Source: Pseudomonadota bacterium (lineage in GTDB: Bacteria; Pseudomonadota; Alphaproteobacteria; Rhizobiales; Phreatobacteraceae). Taken from it: DNA of 64,000 bases. Made by a program: the position numbers and the translations under genes. Below the pieces are notes generated by a model. It saw only the letters and a program-made list of their open reading frames with translations, did no database searches and was not told the origin of the DNA. Location: assembly GCA_020161695.1 (NCBI GenBank), contig JAIUOO010000010.1, positions 1 to 64,000 of the forward strand. Reading direction: 5' to 3'. How positions within the stretch are numbered: the stretch's first letter is position 1; each line of letters starts with the position of its first letter. Shown in pieces: positions 47,091 to 55,570 of this stretch.

Positions 47091-47288
47091 GTGGCGCCCA
47101 AGAATCCGATGGACAAGGTGTCTGACCGCGACCGCCGCCAGTTTCTGGACAAGGCTGGCCGCTTCGCGGCCGTGACGCCGCCGACCGTCGCCCTCATGCT
47201 GTCGGCGACCGGACGCGCACGCGCTCAGGCCACCTCGGGCACGACCACCACCACCACCACGACGGTCACGACGTCGACGCCAGTCTAA
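47091..47288 (+). CDS. leader-like small peptide with poly-Thr tail (candidate precursor)
   Basis: A 65-residue peptide starting with GTG at 47091, six bases after a GGAGG site. The first half (SDRDRRQFLDKAGRFAAVTPPTVALMLSATGRARAQ) looks like a Tat-type signal or PqqD-recognised leader; the tail is TSG, eight Thr, V and TTSTPV. It follows the PqqD-HprK gene by 54 bases. I infer that it is the substrate, with the Ser/Thr tail as possible phospho-acceptor. Such small proteins are often missed. A later in-frame ATG at 47109 is possible. Confidence 0.7.
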   Translation: MAPKNPMDKVSDRDRRQFLDKAGRFAAVTPPTVALMLSATGRARAQATSGTTTTTTTTVTTSTPV

Positions 47289-47299
47289 CCGCTCTAAAC

Positions 47300-47316
47300 C
47301 CGCTCCTCGGGGGCGG
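47300..47316. terminator. hairpin between convergent genes
   Basis: CCGCTCC TCG GGGGCGG forms a 7-bp stem with one G-T pair in the 31-base gap between the peptide gene and the convergent TPR gene. There is no T-tract, so it is at best a weak bidirectional terminator. Confidence 0.3.
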
Positions 47317-47319
47317 CGT

Positions 47320-49125
47320 CTATGCGGGTATTGCGAGCTGGCGCAGTTCGCCTTCCATCGCGCCGAACGCGTCATGCCAGTAGGTCGGTGACGACTGCCT
47401 GAACAGCCGCATCGACGGATACCAGACGGATGTCGGTGTTTCGCGCTGCCAGCGCCATTCCGGTGCGGCCCTGAGGGCTGTCCAGACCGGGCGGCCGAGC
47501 GCACCGGCCAGATGCGCGATCGACGTGTCGCAGGAAATCACCAGATCGAGACATTCGATGGCCGCGGCGGCATCGACGAAGCCGTCGTCGCCCGAATCGA
47601 AATCCTCGCCGAGCGTCTCGATCCTGTGACCGTTCGGCAGCGGCGGCAGGTCGCCGATCGCCGCTTCGGTATGAAGGCTGATCAATCGGACGCCGGGAAT
47701 TGCGGCGAGCGGGGCGAACTGGTCCTCGCCGAAGGACCGGGCGTCGTTGTTGCTGCCGCGCCAGGCGATTCCGACCCGGAAGCCCTTCGACCCGATGCGG
47801 GTGCGCCATTTCTCGACGAGGCCGGGCTCCGCCGAGAGCCATGGCGCTGTCGGTATCGGCTCGCCCATGCGCTGGAATCGCTCGGGCAGGCTCATCAGGT
47901 GGCACTGATGGTCGAAGCGCATGCCGGCCGTCAGCCCGGTGATGATCTCGATATCGCCCGCGAGCCCCGCGAACAGCCGCTTGAGCCGCGATGGCGTGAA
48001 GAACTGCACCTTCGCGCCCAGCGCGACGAGACGCGGCAGATGCGACGAGAACTGGATGTAGTCGCCATTGGCCTGTTCGCCGAGCACGAGGATCGACCGG
48101 CCGGCGAGGGGCTCGCCCAGCCAGGGCGCGGCAATCAGGTCCTCCCGCGCGCCCTTCTGGTTGTCCTTGGTGAAGCGGTGCTCGTAGCCCGCCCATCCGG
48201 GCCCGAACTCGCCGCGCGTGAGGTGGATGCAGCCCTTGGTGAACCGGACGGACCGCGAATCCGGTTCGATCGACAGCGCCCGGTCGATTGACAGGACGGC
48301 CTCGTCGAGACGGCCGAGATCGGCAAGCGCCATGGCCATGTTGGCGTGAGCCGCGGCAAAGGTCGGCTTGAGGACGAGCGCCCGCCGGAACGCGTCCAGC
48401 GCCTCGCCGAGCTGGCCGTTGGAGCGCAGCGCGCAGGCGAGCTCCTGCCATGCGTTGGCATCGTCAGGGCGCGCATCGACGACCCTGCGCAGCAGGTCGA
48501 TCGCCGGCGCGGGGCGGGTTGCCTCGACGAACCGCCGAGCGAGAAGCTGCGCGGCCTCCAGCTGGTCCTTGTACCGGTGGCAGATATCCTCGAGCGCAGC
48601 GGTCGCCTCGTCGTCGCGCTTCAGGTCGGCAAGTGCCCGGGCGCGCTCGAGCAGGACCAGCGGATGGTCGGGCGCAAGCGCAGTGCCGCGCTCCGCGACC
48701 GCGAGCGCCATGTCCGGTTTGCCGGCGAGGCGGAGGCAGGCTGCCTGCCCGGACAGGGCGTCGATATCCTCCGGGCGCGCCGCGAGGATGTCCTCGAAAT
48801 TGACGCGGGCATCGGTATGCCGCCCCAGGGCGAGAAGGGCCCGGGCGAGCGCCATCTTGCTGGCCTCGGCGGCTGGTGCGTATTGCAGCGCCCGCTCGAA
48901 GCTCCCCAGCGCATCGGCATGGCGGCCGAGGGCGACGAGCGCGCTGCCCAGCGCATGCGCCGCATCTGCATCGTCAGGGCTCGCGTGGAGAACGGCGCGC
49001 CAAGCTTCGACCGCATCCTCATGCCGGCCGGCCTGGCTGAGGCCAAGGGCCTCGCGTCGCCGCAGCGCAAGAGTGGTGGCTGTCCCGTCCGTTGCCATGC
49101 CGAGCGTGGGCATCGAGATGATCAT
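47320..49125 (-). CDS. TPR-repeat protein with GT9-like glycosyltransferase domain
   Basis: A 601-residue protein. Residues about 15-330 are some nine TPR units (for example EALDAFRRALVLKPTFAAAHANMAMALADLG). The C-terminal half (about 350-595) resembles the heptosyltransferase/GT9 fold: ILVLGEQANGDYIQFSSHLPRLVALG, VGIAWRGSNNDARSF and LDLVISCDTSIAHLAGALGRPVW. It may glycosylate a protein or peptide bound by its TPRs. AAGGG six bases before the ATG at 49125 supports that start. It heads a minus-strand group facing the peptide operon. Confidence 0.85.
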   Translation of the reverse strand: MIISMPTLGMATDGTATTLALRRREALGLSQAGRHEDAVEAWRAVLHASPDDADAAHALGSALVALGRHADALGSFERALQYAPAAEASKMALARALLALGRHTDARVNFEDILAARPEDIDALSGQAACLRLAGKPDMALAVAERGTALAPDHPLVLLERARALADLKRDDEATAALEDICHRYKDQLEAAQLLARRFVEATRPAPAIDLLRRVVDARPDDANAWQELACALRSNGQLGEALDAFRRALVLKPTFAAAHANMAMALADLGRLDEAVLSIDRALSIEPDSRSVRFTKGCIHLTRGEFGPGWAGYEHRFTKDNQKGAREDLIAAPWLGEPLAGRSILVLGEQANGDYIQFSSHLPRLVALGAKVQFFTPSRLKRLFAGLAGDIEIITGLTAGMRFDHQCHLMSLPERFQRMGEPIPTAPWLSAEPGLVEKWRTRIGSKGFRVGIAWRGSNNDARSFGEDQFAPLAAIPGVRLISLHTEAAIGDLPPLPNGHRIETLGEDFDSGDDGFVDAAAAIECLDLVISCDTSIAHLAGALGRPVWTALRAAPEWRWQRETPTSVWYPSMRLFRQSSPTYWHDAFGAMEGELRQLAIPA

Positions 49126-49199
49126 GGTCGACCCTTAGCGGTGTCCGCGGCCGGCGCGCAGCGGAAGGTCTGGCGACGGGCCGGAGTATGATGTCCCGG

Positions 49200-50348
49200 T
49201 CATCCCCGCAACAGCCTTCCGAGGCCCGTCCAGGCCCGGGTGATGCGGCGACGATTGACCTTGAGCCGGGCGCCGACGTCGCGCCGGTCGCCGAGCCCGA
49301 GGGAGAAGGCGTCGCGTTCCCAGGCAAGGCCGCGCGACAGGTTGGCGAGCGGCCGCAGCGCGCGGTCCAGCGGGGGCCATCGGCGCTGTATCAGGCATCG
49401 CCGCAGGTGCCGCCGGCCGCGCGCGTCCTGCGCGAACGGCTCCGGCGGCGGGCAGGCCGAGACGAAAGCCGCCTTGTGGAGCCCGCCGGCCAGGGCAGGG
49501 CCCATGCCGCGTTCACCGGCTTCGCGGGCGAGCACGGTCCAGTCGAGCGTGGCCGCGGAGGCCTGCATGAGGCGTCCGAGGTCCATTGCCTCGCGCAGGT
49601 CGATGATGCCGCCCGCGCGATTGCCGTTGACGATCTCGCCGTGGATGACGTTGTGCAGGATGCGGTGGCGCGGCGAGGGAATGGCGAGCCCCGGCGCGAC
49701 GGGCACGGCTTCGGCGAGCATGTCCGCGCCCGACAGCATGCGGGTGCGCGTGGACAGGGCGGTGTGAACCTCGACGCTGACCGGGTGCCCGGCATGTTCC
49801 AGCGGCCATTCATGGATATGGGCCTGTTCGGTGCCGATCGTGCCCGACGGCAGGAAGCCGGCGAGGGCGAGCGAGCGCATCGCCGTGTCGAGATCGTCCG
49901 ATGCGACCAGCAGGTCGATGTCCCGCATCATGCGGTCGCCCGAAGCGGGGCCTGCCTCGAACAGCCAGGCGGCACCCTTGAGAACAACGCCCGTCACGCC
50001 GGCCGCGTCGAGCGCATGGCCGATGGCCAGTGCCTCCGTGCGGATCGCGGCATTGCCATCGGCATTGGCGGCGAGGGCATAGTCCAGATAGGAGGCGACA
50101 TCGGCCGGGATCCGGCTTCTGACGCCGGCATCGTCGAGAACGGTTGCCAGCATCGGCAGAGCGAAATCACGGGCCGCCAGCGCGACGGTCGCCATCCAGT
50201 CGATGGCATTCTCGGAAAGGTCGGCAACGGAACCGCGCCGTCCGGAGCGCCAGACGAGCCAGGCAGCCAGAATCTGCTCGGCCGGCGGTGCAGGAGGTGT
50301 CGCTGCCGCCGTCGTGGCCCGAGCCGTGTCGCGCGCCTCAGGGCTCAC
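49200..50348 (-). CDS. nucleotidyltransferase, NTP_transf_5 family
   Basis: A 382-residue protein with the polymerase-beta-like core GVVLKGAAWLFEAG...RMMRDIDLLVASDDLDTAMRSL (GxxxxR...D-I-D), and VEVHTALSTRTRM and HRILHNVIHGEIVN downstream, typical of NTP_transf_5. These genes are found beside HprK-like kinases in HPr-rel-A and lasso peptide loci, where they extend a phosphate or transfer a nucleotide. Here it is 3 kb from a PqqD-HprK fusion. The start is a GTG overlapping the DUF6165-like stop (GTGA). Confidence 0.85.
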   Translation of the reverse strand: MSPEARDTARATTAAATPPAPPAEQILAAWLVWRSGRRGSVADLSENAIDWMATVALAARDFALPMLATVLDDAGVRSRIPADVASYLDYALAANADGNAAIRTEALAIGHALDAAGVTGVVLKGAAWLFEAGPASGDRMMRDIDLLVASDDLDTAMRSLALAGFLPSGTIGTEQAHIHEWPLEHAGHPVSVEVHTALSTRTRMLSGADMLAEAVPVAPGLAIPSPRHRILHNVIHGEIVNGNRAGGIIDLREAMDLGRLMQASAATLDWTVLAREAGERGMGPALAGGLHKAAFVSACPPPEPFAQDARGRRHLRRCLIQRRWPPLDRALRPLANLSRGLAWERDAFSLGLGDRRDVGARLKVNRRRITRAWTGLGRLLRG

Positions 50349-50755
50349 GTCACGTCCCGATAGCTCTTCTCCTCGACAAAAGCCGAGCCGACCGCCGCGT
50401 TGATGGCACGCTTCACCCGCGCCCGCTCGTCGTTGGTCAGATAGACGGCCCGGGCGAGGGCCACGAAGGAGGCACCGAAATCACCCGTCCGTTCGCAGTC
50501 GCGAATGTCATCCTCGATGGTCCACAGGCGCTCGTTGATGGCCTGAAGTTCGAGGATCGACGCGTGCAGGTCGGGGCCTGCGGCGGGGAAGTGGGTCGAC
50601 AGAACCTGCTCCAGCGCAGCCAGTTCCTTGCGGACATTGGCCAGCTTGGCGGAATCGGCGATCCGTTCCGATTTGATCCTGAGGATCGTGATCTTGTCGA
50701 TCAGTTCACCGGCCGACGCCGGGACCATGAGAACGATGCTGTCGGTGTCCTGCAT
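50345..50755 (-). CDS. DUF6165-like protein
   Basis: A 136-residue soluble helical protein with VPASAGELIDKITILRIKSERIADSAKLANVRKELAALE and, at the end, NDERARVKRAINAAVGSAFVEEKSY. This conserved pattern is what I know as DUF6165, often found near glycan or TPR/GT9-like genes; function unknown. It is coupled to the nucleotidyltransferase by a four-base overlap and is first in the minus-strand group. Confidence 0.75.
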   Translation of the reverse strand: MQDTDSIVLMVPASAGELIDKITILRIKSERIADSAKLANVRKELAALEQVLSTHFPAAGPDLHASILELQAINERLWTIEDDIRDCERTGDFGASFVALARAVYLTNDERARVKRAINAAVGSAFVEEKSYRDVT

Positions 50756-50890
50756 GTAAACCCGCGCCCGCCATGCCGCAGCCGATCATGGCCGGAAATC
50801 GGAGCCGGGGCCAGCCTTTGCAGCGCACAACGACCGACCGGATTCCCGGCCCCCGATGCCGGGCCGCTGCCGTGGTCGCATGGCGACTGG

Positions 50891-51559
50891 TCAGGCGTGC
50901 CGGTTGCAGATGACCCAGATCGCGTTCACGGGTTCGTCGCCGATCGCCCAGATGCGGTGCGGCGTCTGCGAACTGAACGAGGTGGAATCGCCGGGGCCGA
51001 GCTCGTAGGTCTCGAAGCCGATCTGCACGCCCAGCCGGCCCGCCAGCACATAGGCATATTCGCGCCCGGCATGGCGGACGAGCGAGTCCGGCGGGCAGGA
51101 GGATGCGCCGACTTCGTAGATCACGTGAAGAAACTCGACCTGCGCGTCGTGCTGCGGCGTCAGCCGCTCCCACTGCACGCCGCCGGAGAGGCGGATGGTC
51201 TTGCGGTCGGACGCGCGCAGGACCGGGCTGACCGGCGCCTCGGCGGGCACGAGTGATTCCGCCGGTTCCGCCGGAGGCGCGGAATGTGCAGCCGGATTAA
51301 ACATATCGTCGAAGCTCAGGTCGAGCTCGTTGGCTATGGCGTAGAGCGTGCCGACCGAGGGCATGACCCGGCCGTTCTCGATCTGCGAGATCAGGCTGGG
51401 CGAGACCTTCAGCCGCCGGGAAAACTCGCGCAGGCTGATGCCAAGCGCCTCGCGCCCGGTCCTGATGCGCTGGCCAAGGGAAAGCAGGCCCTCCTGCCCG
51501 GGGGCTGCCTTGGCCGGAATGACGAGGGTGCGCCTCGCCCTGTCGACTAGTCCGCTCAA
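50891..51559 (-). CDS. XRE-family regulator with cupin sensor domain
   Basis: A 222-residue regulator. Residues about 28-85 are a helix-turn-helix (GISLREFSRRLKVSPSLISQIENGRVMPSVGTLYAIANELDL), then a linker and a C-terminal cupin (about 130-218, EFLHVIYEVG, LVRHAGREYAYVLAGRLGV, SFSSQTPHRI). Such proteins repress catabolic or transport genes and sense a small ligand. The start is a TTG at 51559 with AAGGA seven bases upstream; the frame is open further. It diverges from the bicupin gene and probably controls the 51.7-61.2 kb locus. Confidence 0.82.
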   Translation of the reverse strand: MSGLVDRARRTLVIPAKAAPGQEGLLSLGQRIRTGREALGISLREFSRRLKVSPSLISQIENGRVMPSVGTLYAIANELDLSFDDMFNPAAHSAPPAEPAESLVPAEAPVSPVLRASDRKTIRLSGGVQWERLTPQHDAQVEFLHVIYEVGASSCPPDSLVRHAGREYAYVLAGRLGVQIGFETYELGPGDSTSFSSQTPHRIWAIGDEPVNAIWVICNRHA

Positions 51560-51645
51560 ACCGCCGTCCTTCTGTTCACGATCACCGGCCGGCTGCTGTT
51601 GACATTGCCAGAAGCCGATGTTTATCGTCAATGAACAATAATGAT

Positions 51646-51668
51646 CCTGCCTGAACAGATATGGCAGG
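51646..51668. promoter_or_regulatory. dyad between regulator and catabolic operon
   Basis: CCTGCC (51646-51651) and GGCAGG (51663-51668), 11 bases apart, lie in the 127-base gap between the divergent XRE-cupin and bicupin genes. It is a possible operator, but short dyads are frequent in GC-rich DNA. Confidence 0.3.
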
Positions 51669-51686
51669 CCGGGGAGGACAGCAAGC

Positions 51687-52586
51687 GTGCATCACGTGCT
51701 TCGCGCCGCGGAGATCGGTTACGTCGATGTCGATCCCGCGCAGGGGCGGGGCTTCGGCCGCGCGATGCTGGTCGACCGCTCCTCCGGCGCCGTTCACACC
51801 GGCCTCTATGCCTGCCGGCTCGCCGCGCGCGGCGCGGTGAACCTGCACGTCCAGTCCTACGAGGAATATGTCTACGTGACCGCCGGCGAGCCGGTGCTGA
51901 TCCTCGATGGCAAGGCGCAGAGGCTGGTGCCCGGCGCCTGCGCCTTCATCCCCATGGGGTCCGAGCACGGCTGGCTGGGGCCGGACAACGGCGCGGCGAC
52001 CTGGATCGAGCTCGCAACGCCCATCCCGCGCGGCCCCGAAGGGCCCGCCGACACGTTCTGGCTCGGCCGGGCAGCCGCCGACGCCGTCGCGCCTCTCGAC
52101 ATCCGCGATCCGCGCTCGCGCCACTTCTTCCGCATGACCGACGAGGACATCACGGTCGACAAGCTGAAGGTCGGCTCGCGGGCCGATGCGCCGACCGTCT
52201 CGGCGGGCATGAACACCGCGCTGCTGGCCTATAGCGGCATCGCCGTGAAGATGCTGATCGACCAGCGGCTGTCCGCGGCGCTCGCGACCATGTTCATGGT
52301 CGAATACCAGCCGGGCGGCGTCGCCCATCCGCACGACCATCCGCTGGAGGAGGCCTACATCATCCTCCAGGGTGAGGTGGAGGCGATGGCCGATGGCCAG
52401 CACTACGTTCTGAAGGAGGGCGACGTGTTCTGGACCGGCGTCGGCTGCATCCACGCCTTCTGGAACCGCACGGATACGACGGTGCGCTGGCTGGAGACAT
52501 CCTCGCCGGCACCGCCCGCGCGGCACGGATACCGCTTCAATCGCGACTGGGAATATCTCGAGGAAAAGCTCGGGAAGGGCGGCTGA
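51687..52586 (+). CDS. bicupin protein
   Basis: A 299-residue protein with two cupin domains. The first (about 50-115) has VQSYEEYVYVTAGEPVLIL and PMGSEHGW; the second (about 205-285) has a full metal-site pattern AHPHDHPLEEAYIILQGEVEAM and GCIHAFWN. It resembles (S)-ureidoglycine aminohydrolase/gentisate-type bicupins, but the substrate is unknown. The start is GTG at 51687 after GGGGAGG. It is first in the catabolic operon and diverges from the regulator. Confidence 0.82.
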   Translation: MHHVLRAAEIGYVDVDPAQGRGFGRAMLVDRSSGAVHTGLYACRLAARGAVNLHVQSYEEYVYVTAGEPVLILDGKAQRLVPGACAFIPMGSEHGWLGPDNGAATWIELATPIPRGPEGPADTFWLGRAAADAVAPLDIRDPRSRHFFRMTDEDITVDKLKVGSRADAPTVSAGMNTALLAYSGIAVKMLIDQRLSAALATMFMVEYQPGGVAHPHDHPLEEAYIILQGEVEAMADGQHYVLKEGDVFWTGVGCIHAFWNRTDTTVRWLETSSPAPPARHGYRFNRDWEYLEEKLGKGG

Positions 52587-52623
52587 CCGCGGGGAGCGGC
52601 ACAGCGTCGTTGGAGGGAATTCT

Positions 52624-53319
52624 ATGGCAGTGGTTTCGGTCATCGTCGGTGGCACGCAGGGCCTCGGCAAGGACATTGCCAGGCGCCTCGCCGCGCGTGG
52701 CGAACAGGTCTACCTGTCCGGTCGCGACCAGAGCCGGGCGGACGCGGTCGCGGCCGAGATCGGACATGGCGCGAAGGGGCTCGCCATCGACCTGTCGCGC
52801 CCCCACGACATCGCGGGCGCGCTGAAGGCGGTGCCCGCCGTGACGAATGTCGTCATCGCCGCCATCGAACGCGATTCCAATTCCGCACGCGACTACGGCA
52901 TCGACCGGGCGATCAAGCTCGCGACGCTGAAGCTCGTCGGTTACACGGAGGTCGTCCACGCGCTGGCCGACCGGCTGACGCCGAACGCTTCGGTGGTGCT
53001 GTTCGGCGGGCTCGCCAAGGAGCGGCCCTATCCCGGCTCGACCACGATCACCACGGTCAACGGCGCCGTCTCCAGCATGATCCGCACGCTGGCGGTCGAA
53101 CTCGCGCCCGTCCGCTTCAACGCGATCCACCCCGGCATCATCGGCGACACGCCCGAATGGGCCGGCAAGGCCGAGGCGCTGGAGCGCACCATCGCCCGCA
53201 CGCCGCTGAAGCGTCTCGCGACCATGGAGGACGTGGCCGGCGCGACGCTGTTCCTGCTCGACAATCAGGCCGTCAACGGCGTGAACCTCAACATCGACGG
53301 CGGCTGGGTGCTGACCTGA
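52624..53319 (+). CDS. SDR-fold protein without catalytic residues
   Basis: A 231-residue Rossmann protein. The cofactor motif VGGTQGLGKDIARRLAARG (residues 8-26) fits a classical SDR, and the AVELAPVRFNAIHPGII and LNIDGGWVLT segments are normal. The catalytic Ser-Tyr-Lys is missing: the Ser site is FGG (127-129) and YxxxK is replaced by I142-T-T-V-N146. It therefore probably binds NAD(P) without ordinary dehydrogenase chemistry, or uses another mechanism. It lies between the bicupin and the transporter genes. Confidence 0.82.
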   Translation: MAVVSVIVGGTQGLGKDIARRLAARGEQVYLSGRDQSRADAVAAEIGHGAKGLAIDLSRPHDIAGALKAVPAVTNVVIAAIERDSNSARDYGIDRAIKLATLKLVGYTEVVHALADRLTPNASVVLFGGLAKERPYPGSTTITTVNGAVSSMIRTLAVELAPVRFNAIHPGIIGDTPEWAGKAEALERTIARTPLKRLATMEDVAGATLFLLDNQAVNGVNLNIDGGWVLT

Positions 53320-53409
53320 CCAGGATCGGCCTGCCGGACGCGGAGCCGGTCCGCCTCAAGCATCAGAACGAGCGCAACGCATAATCATAACCCCCGAGGG
53401 AGAACTCCC

Positions 53410-54672
53410 ATGACCATATCGAGGCGCGATTTCGGAAAGCTCGCAGGCGGCGTATCGGCCGGCCTTGCCACCCCCGCGGCATGGACCAGCGCGCGGGCCC
53501 AGAACCAGCCGATCCGCGTCGGCTGCACCGTCTCGCAGACCGGCGCGCTGGCCAGCACCAAGAATTCGCTGATCGGCTACGAGCTTTGGCGTGACGACAT
53601 CAACGCCGCGGGCGGCCTGCTCGGGCGCAAGATCGAGCTCGTCGTCTATGACGACCAGTCGGCCCCGGCGCAGGTGCCGAGCATCTATTCCAAGCTCATC
53701 GACGTCGACAAGGTCGACTTCCTGTTCTCGCCCTACGGCGCGAACCTGACGGCCACCATGATGCCGCTCGCCAAGCAGCGCGACCGCCTCGTGGTCGGCA
53801 TCCTGACGCTCGCCTCCAACGACCGGCTGCGCCACGACAAGTTCTTCCAGGCGGCGCCCTGGGGCCCGAACGGCGCCGACGACTGGGCGCGCGGCTTCTT
53901 CGACCTCGCCAAGGCGCAGGGCATCAAGAAGATCGCCATCGTCGCGGCCGACACCGAGTTCTCCAAGACGGCGGCGGCCGGCGGCAGGCGCGTCTCCGAG
54001 TCCATGGGCATGGAGGTCGTCGGCTACGACATCTACCCCCCGACGCTGAACGACTTCTCCTCGATCCTGCGGAACCTGCGCTCGCGGCAGCCGGAAGCGA
54101 TCTTCCTGTGCTCCTATCCGCCGGACTCGACCGCCATGGTCCGCGGCCTCTCCGAGATCGGCGTAGCCAATTCCGTGCGCCTGTTCGGCGGCGCCATGGT
54201 CGGTCCGCAATATGCCTCGCTGCTGCAGTCGCTCGGGCAGAACCTCAACGGCATCGTCAACTTCCACCTCTACGTGCCCGAGCCGACGCTGAAGTTCCCG
54301 GGCATCGAGGGCTTCCTGCAGAAATACGAGGTGAAGGCGAAGGAGGCGAATGTCGATCCGCTCGGTTTCTACATCCCGCCGTTCTGCTATGCCGCCGGCC
54401 AGATCATCTCGGAGGGCATCAAGGCCACCGGCTCGACCGATCAGGCCGTGGTGTCGAAATGGCTGCACGAAAACCCCGTCAGCACGATCGTTGGCCAGAT
54501 CCGCTTCAACGATATCGGCGACTGGACGGAGCGCCGGGTGCTGATGGCGCAGTTCCAGGGCGTGCGTGGGAACGACGTCAACCAGTTCCGGCAGGCGGGA
54601 AAGCAGGTGGTGCTCGATCCGCCGGCGCTGAAGAGCGGCGAGTTCGTGCCGTTCCGGCAGGCGCGCGCCTGA
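53410..54672 (+). CDS. branched-chain-type ABC transporter substrate-binding protein
   Basis: A 420-residue periplasmic receptor with a Tat-type signal (SRRDFGKLAGGVSAGLATPAAWTSARAQ). The mature protein has the LivJ-family beginning IRVGCTVSQTGALAS and INAAGGLLGRKIELVVYDDQS. It recruits ligand for the LivHMGF-type system encoded next. Given the ring-cleavage genes downstream the ligand may be an aromatic or related carboxylic acid; that is inference. Confidence 0.92.
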   Translation: MTISRRDFGKLAGGVSAGLATPAAWTSARAQNQPIRVGCTVSQTGALASTKNSLIGYELWRDDINAAGGLLGRKIELVVYDDQSAPAQVPSIYSKLIDVDKVDFLFSPYGANLTATMMPLAKQRDRLVVGILTLASNDRLRHDKFFQAAPWGPNGADDWARGFFDLAKAQGIKKIAIVAADTEFSKTAAAGGRRVSESMGMEVVGYDIYPPTLNDFSSILRNLRSRQPEAIFLCSYPPDSTAMVRGLSEIGVANSVRLFGGAMVGPQYASLLQSLGQNLNGIVNFHLYVPEPTLKFPGIEGFLQKYEVKAKEANVDPLGFYIPPFCYAAGQIISEGIKATGSTDQAVVSKWLHENPVSTIVGQIRFNDIGDWTERRVLMAQFQGVRGNDVNQFRQAGKQVVLDPPALKSGEFVPFRQARA

Positions 54673-54694
54673 ACGCCCTGCACGGACGACGGCC

Positions 54695-55570
54695 ATGGAA
54701 TTCCTCGATCTCATCACGAACGCGCTCGTCAGCGGCGTGGCGCTCGGCAGCATCTACGCGCTGCTGGCGCTGGGGCTGTCGATCACCTTCGGCGTGCTGC
54801 ACATCCCGAATGTGGCGCATCCCGCGCTGATGATCGCGGGCGCCTATGCCGTCGTCTTCGCCAATGCGCGGGGCCTCGACCCGATCGTCGCGGCCCTGCT
54901 GCTCACGGTGCCGTTCTATGCGCTCGGCATCGTCTTCTACGAGTTCTACGCCCGCGCCTTCGAGAAGCGCGGGCGCGGCAACACGCTGCAGAGCCTGACG
55001 CTGTTCTTCGGCGTCTCGCTGGTCATCGAGATTGCGCTGGTGGTGGCCTTCGGCACCGACCTTCGCTCGGTCGAGGTGCCCTATGTCGGCCGCAGCCTCG
55101 AATTCGGCATCGTGCTGCTGCCCTATCGCTTCCTCGTGCCGGCGCTGCTGGCGCCGGTCGTGATCCTGGCGCTCTGGCTCTACATGACCCGGACCTATTC
55201 GGGCCTCGCCCTGCGCGCGGTGGCCCATGACGACCGGGCACTGTCGATCTCCGGCGTCAATCCCGTCTCCATCAAGCGTCATGCCTTCGGCATCGCCACG
55301 GCGCTCGCGGTTCTGGCTGGCGCCGCCCTCGTCATCACCGGTCCCGTCGACCCCTTCGCGGGCCGCGTCCAGATCGGCCGGGTCTTCGCCATCGTGGTGC
55401 TCGCCGGCCTCGGCTCCATTCCCGGCACGCTCGTGGCGGCCATCCTCATCGGCATAGCGGAAGCCCTGGTGACCGCCTTCCTCTCGCCCTCCTGGGCGCC
55501 CGGCGTCGCTTTCGCCATCCTGCTCGGCACGCTGGCGATCCGGCCGAGCGGCCTGTTCGGAGCGCGCTGA
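54695..55570 (+). CDS. branched-chain-type ABC permease, LivH family
   Basis: A 291-residue protein with about eight transmembrane helices. It starts MEFLDLITNALVSGVALGSIYALLALGLSITFGVLHIPNVAHPALMIAGAY as LivH does, with TRTYSGLALRAVAHDDRALSISGVN as the ATPase-contact loop. It overlaps the LivM-type gene by one base. Confidence 0.92.
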   Translation: MEFLDLITNALVSGVALGSIYALLALGLSITFGVLHIPNVAHPALMIAGAYAVVFANARGLDPIVAALLLTVPFYALGIVFYEFYARAFEKRGRGNTLQSLTLFFGVSLVIEIALVVAFGTDLRSVEVPYVGRSLEFGIVLLPYRFLVPALLAPVVILALWLYMTRTYSGLALRAVAHDDRALSISGVNPVSIKRHAFGIATALAVLAGAALVITGPVDPFAGRVQIGRVFAIVVLAGLGSIPGTLVAAILIGIAEALVTAFLSPSWAPGVAFAILLGTLAIRPSGLFGAR

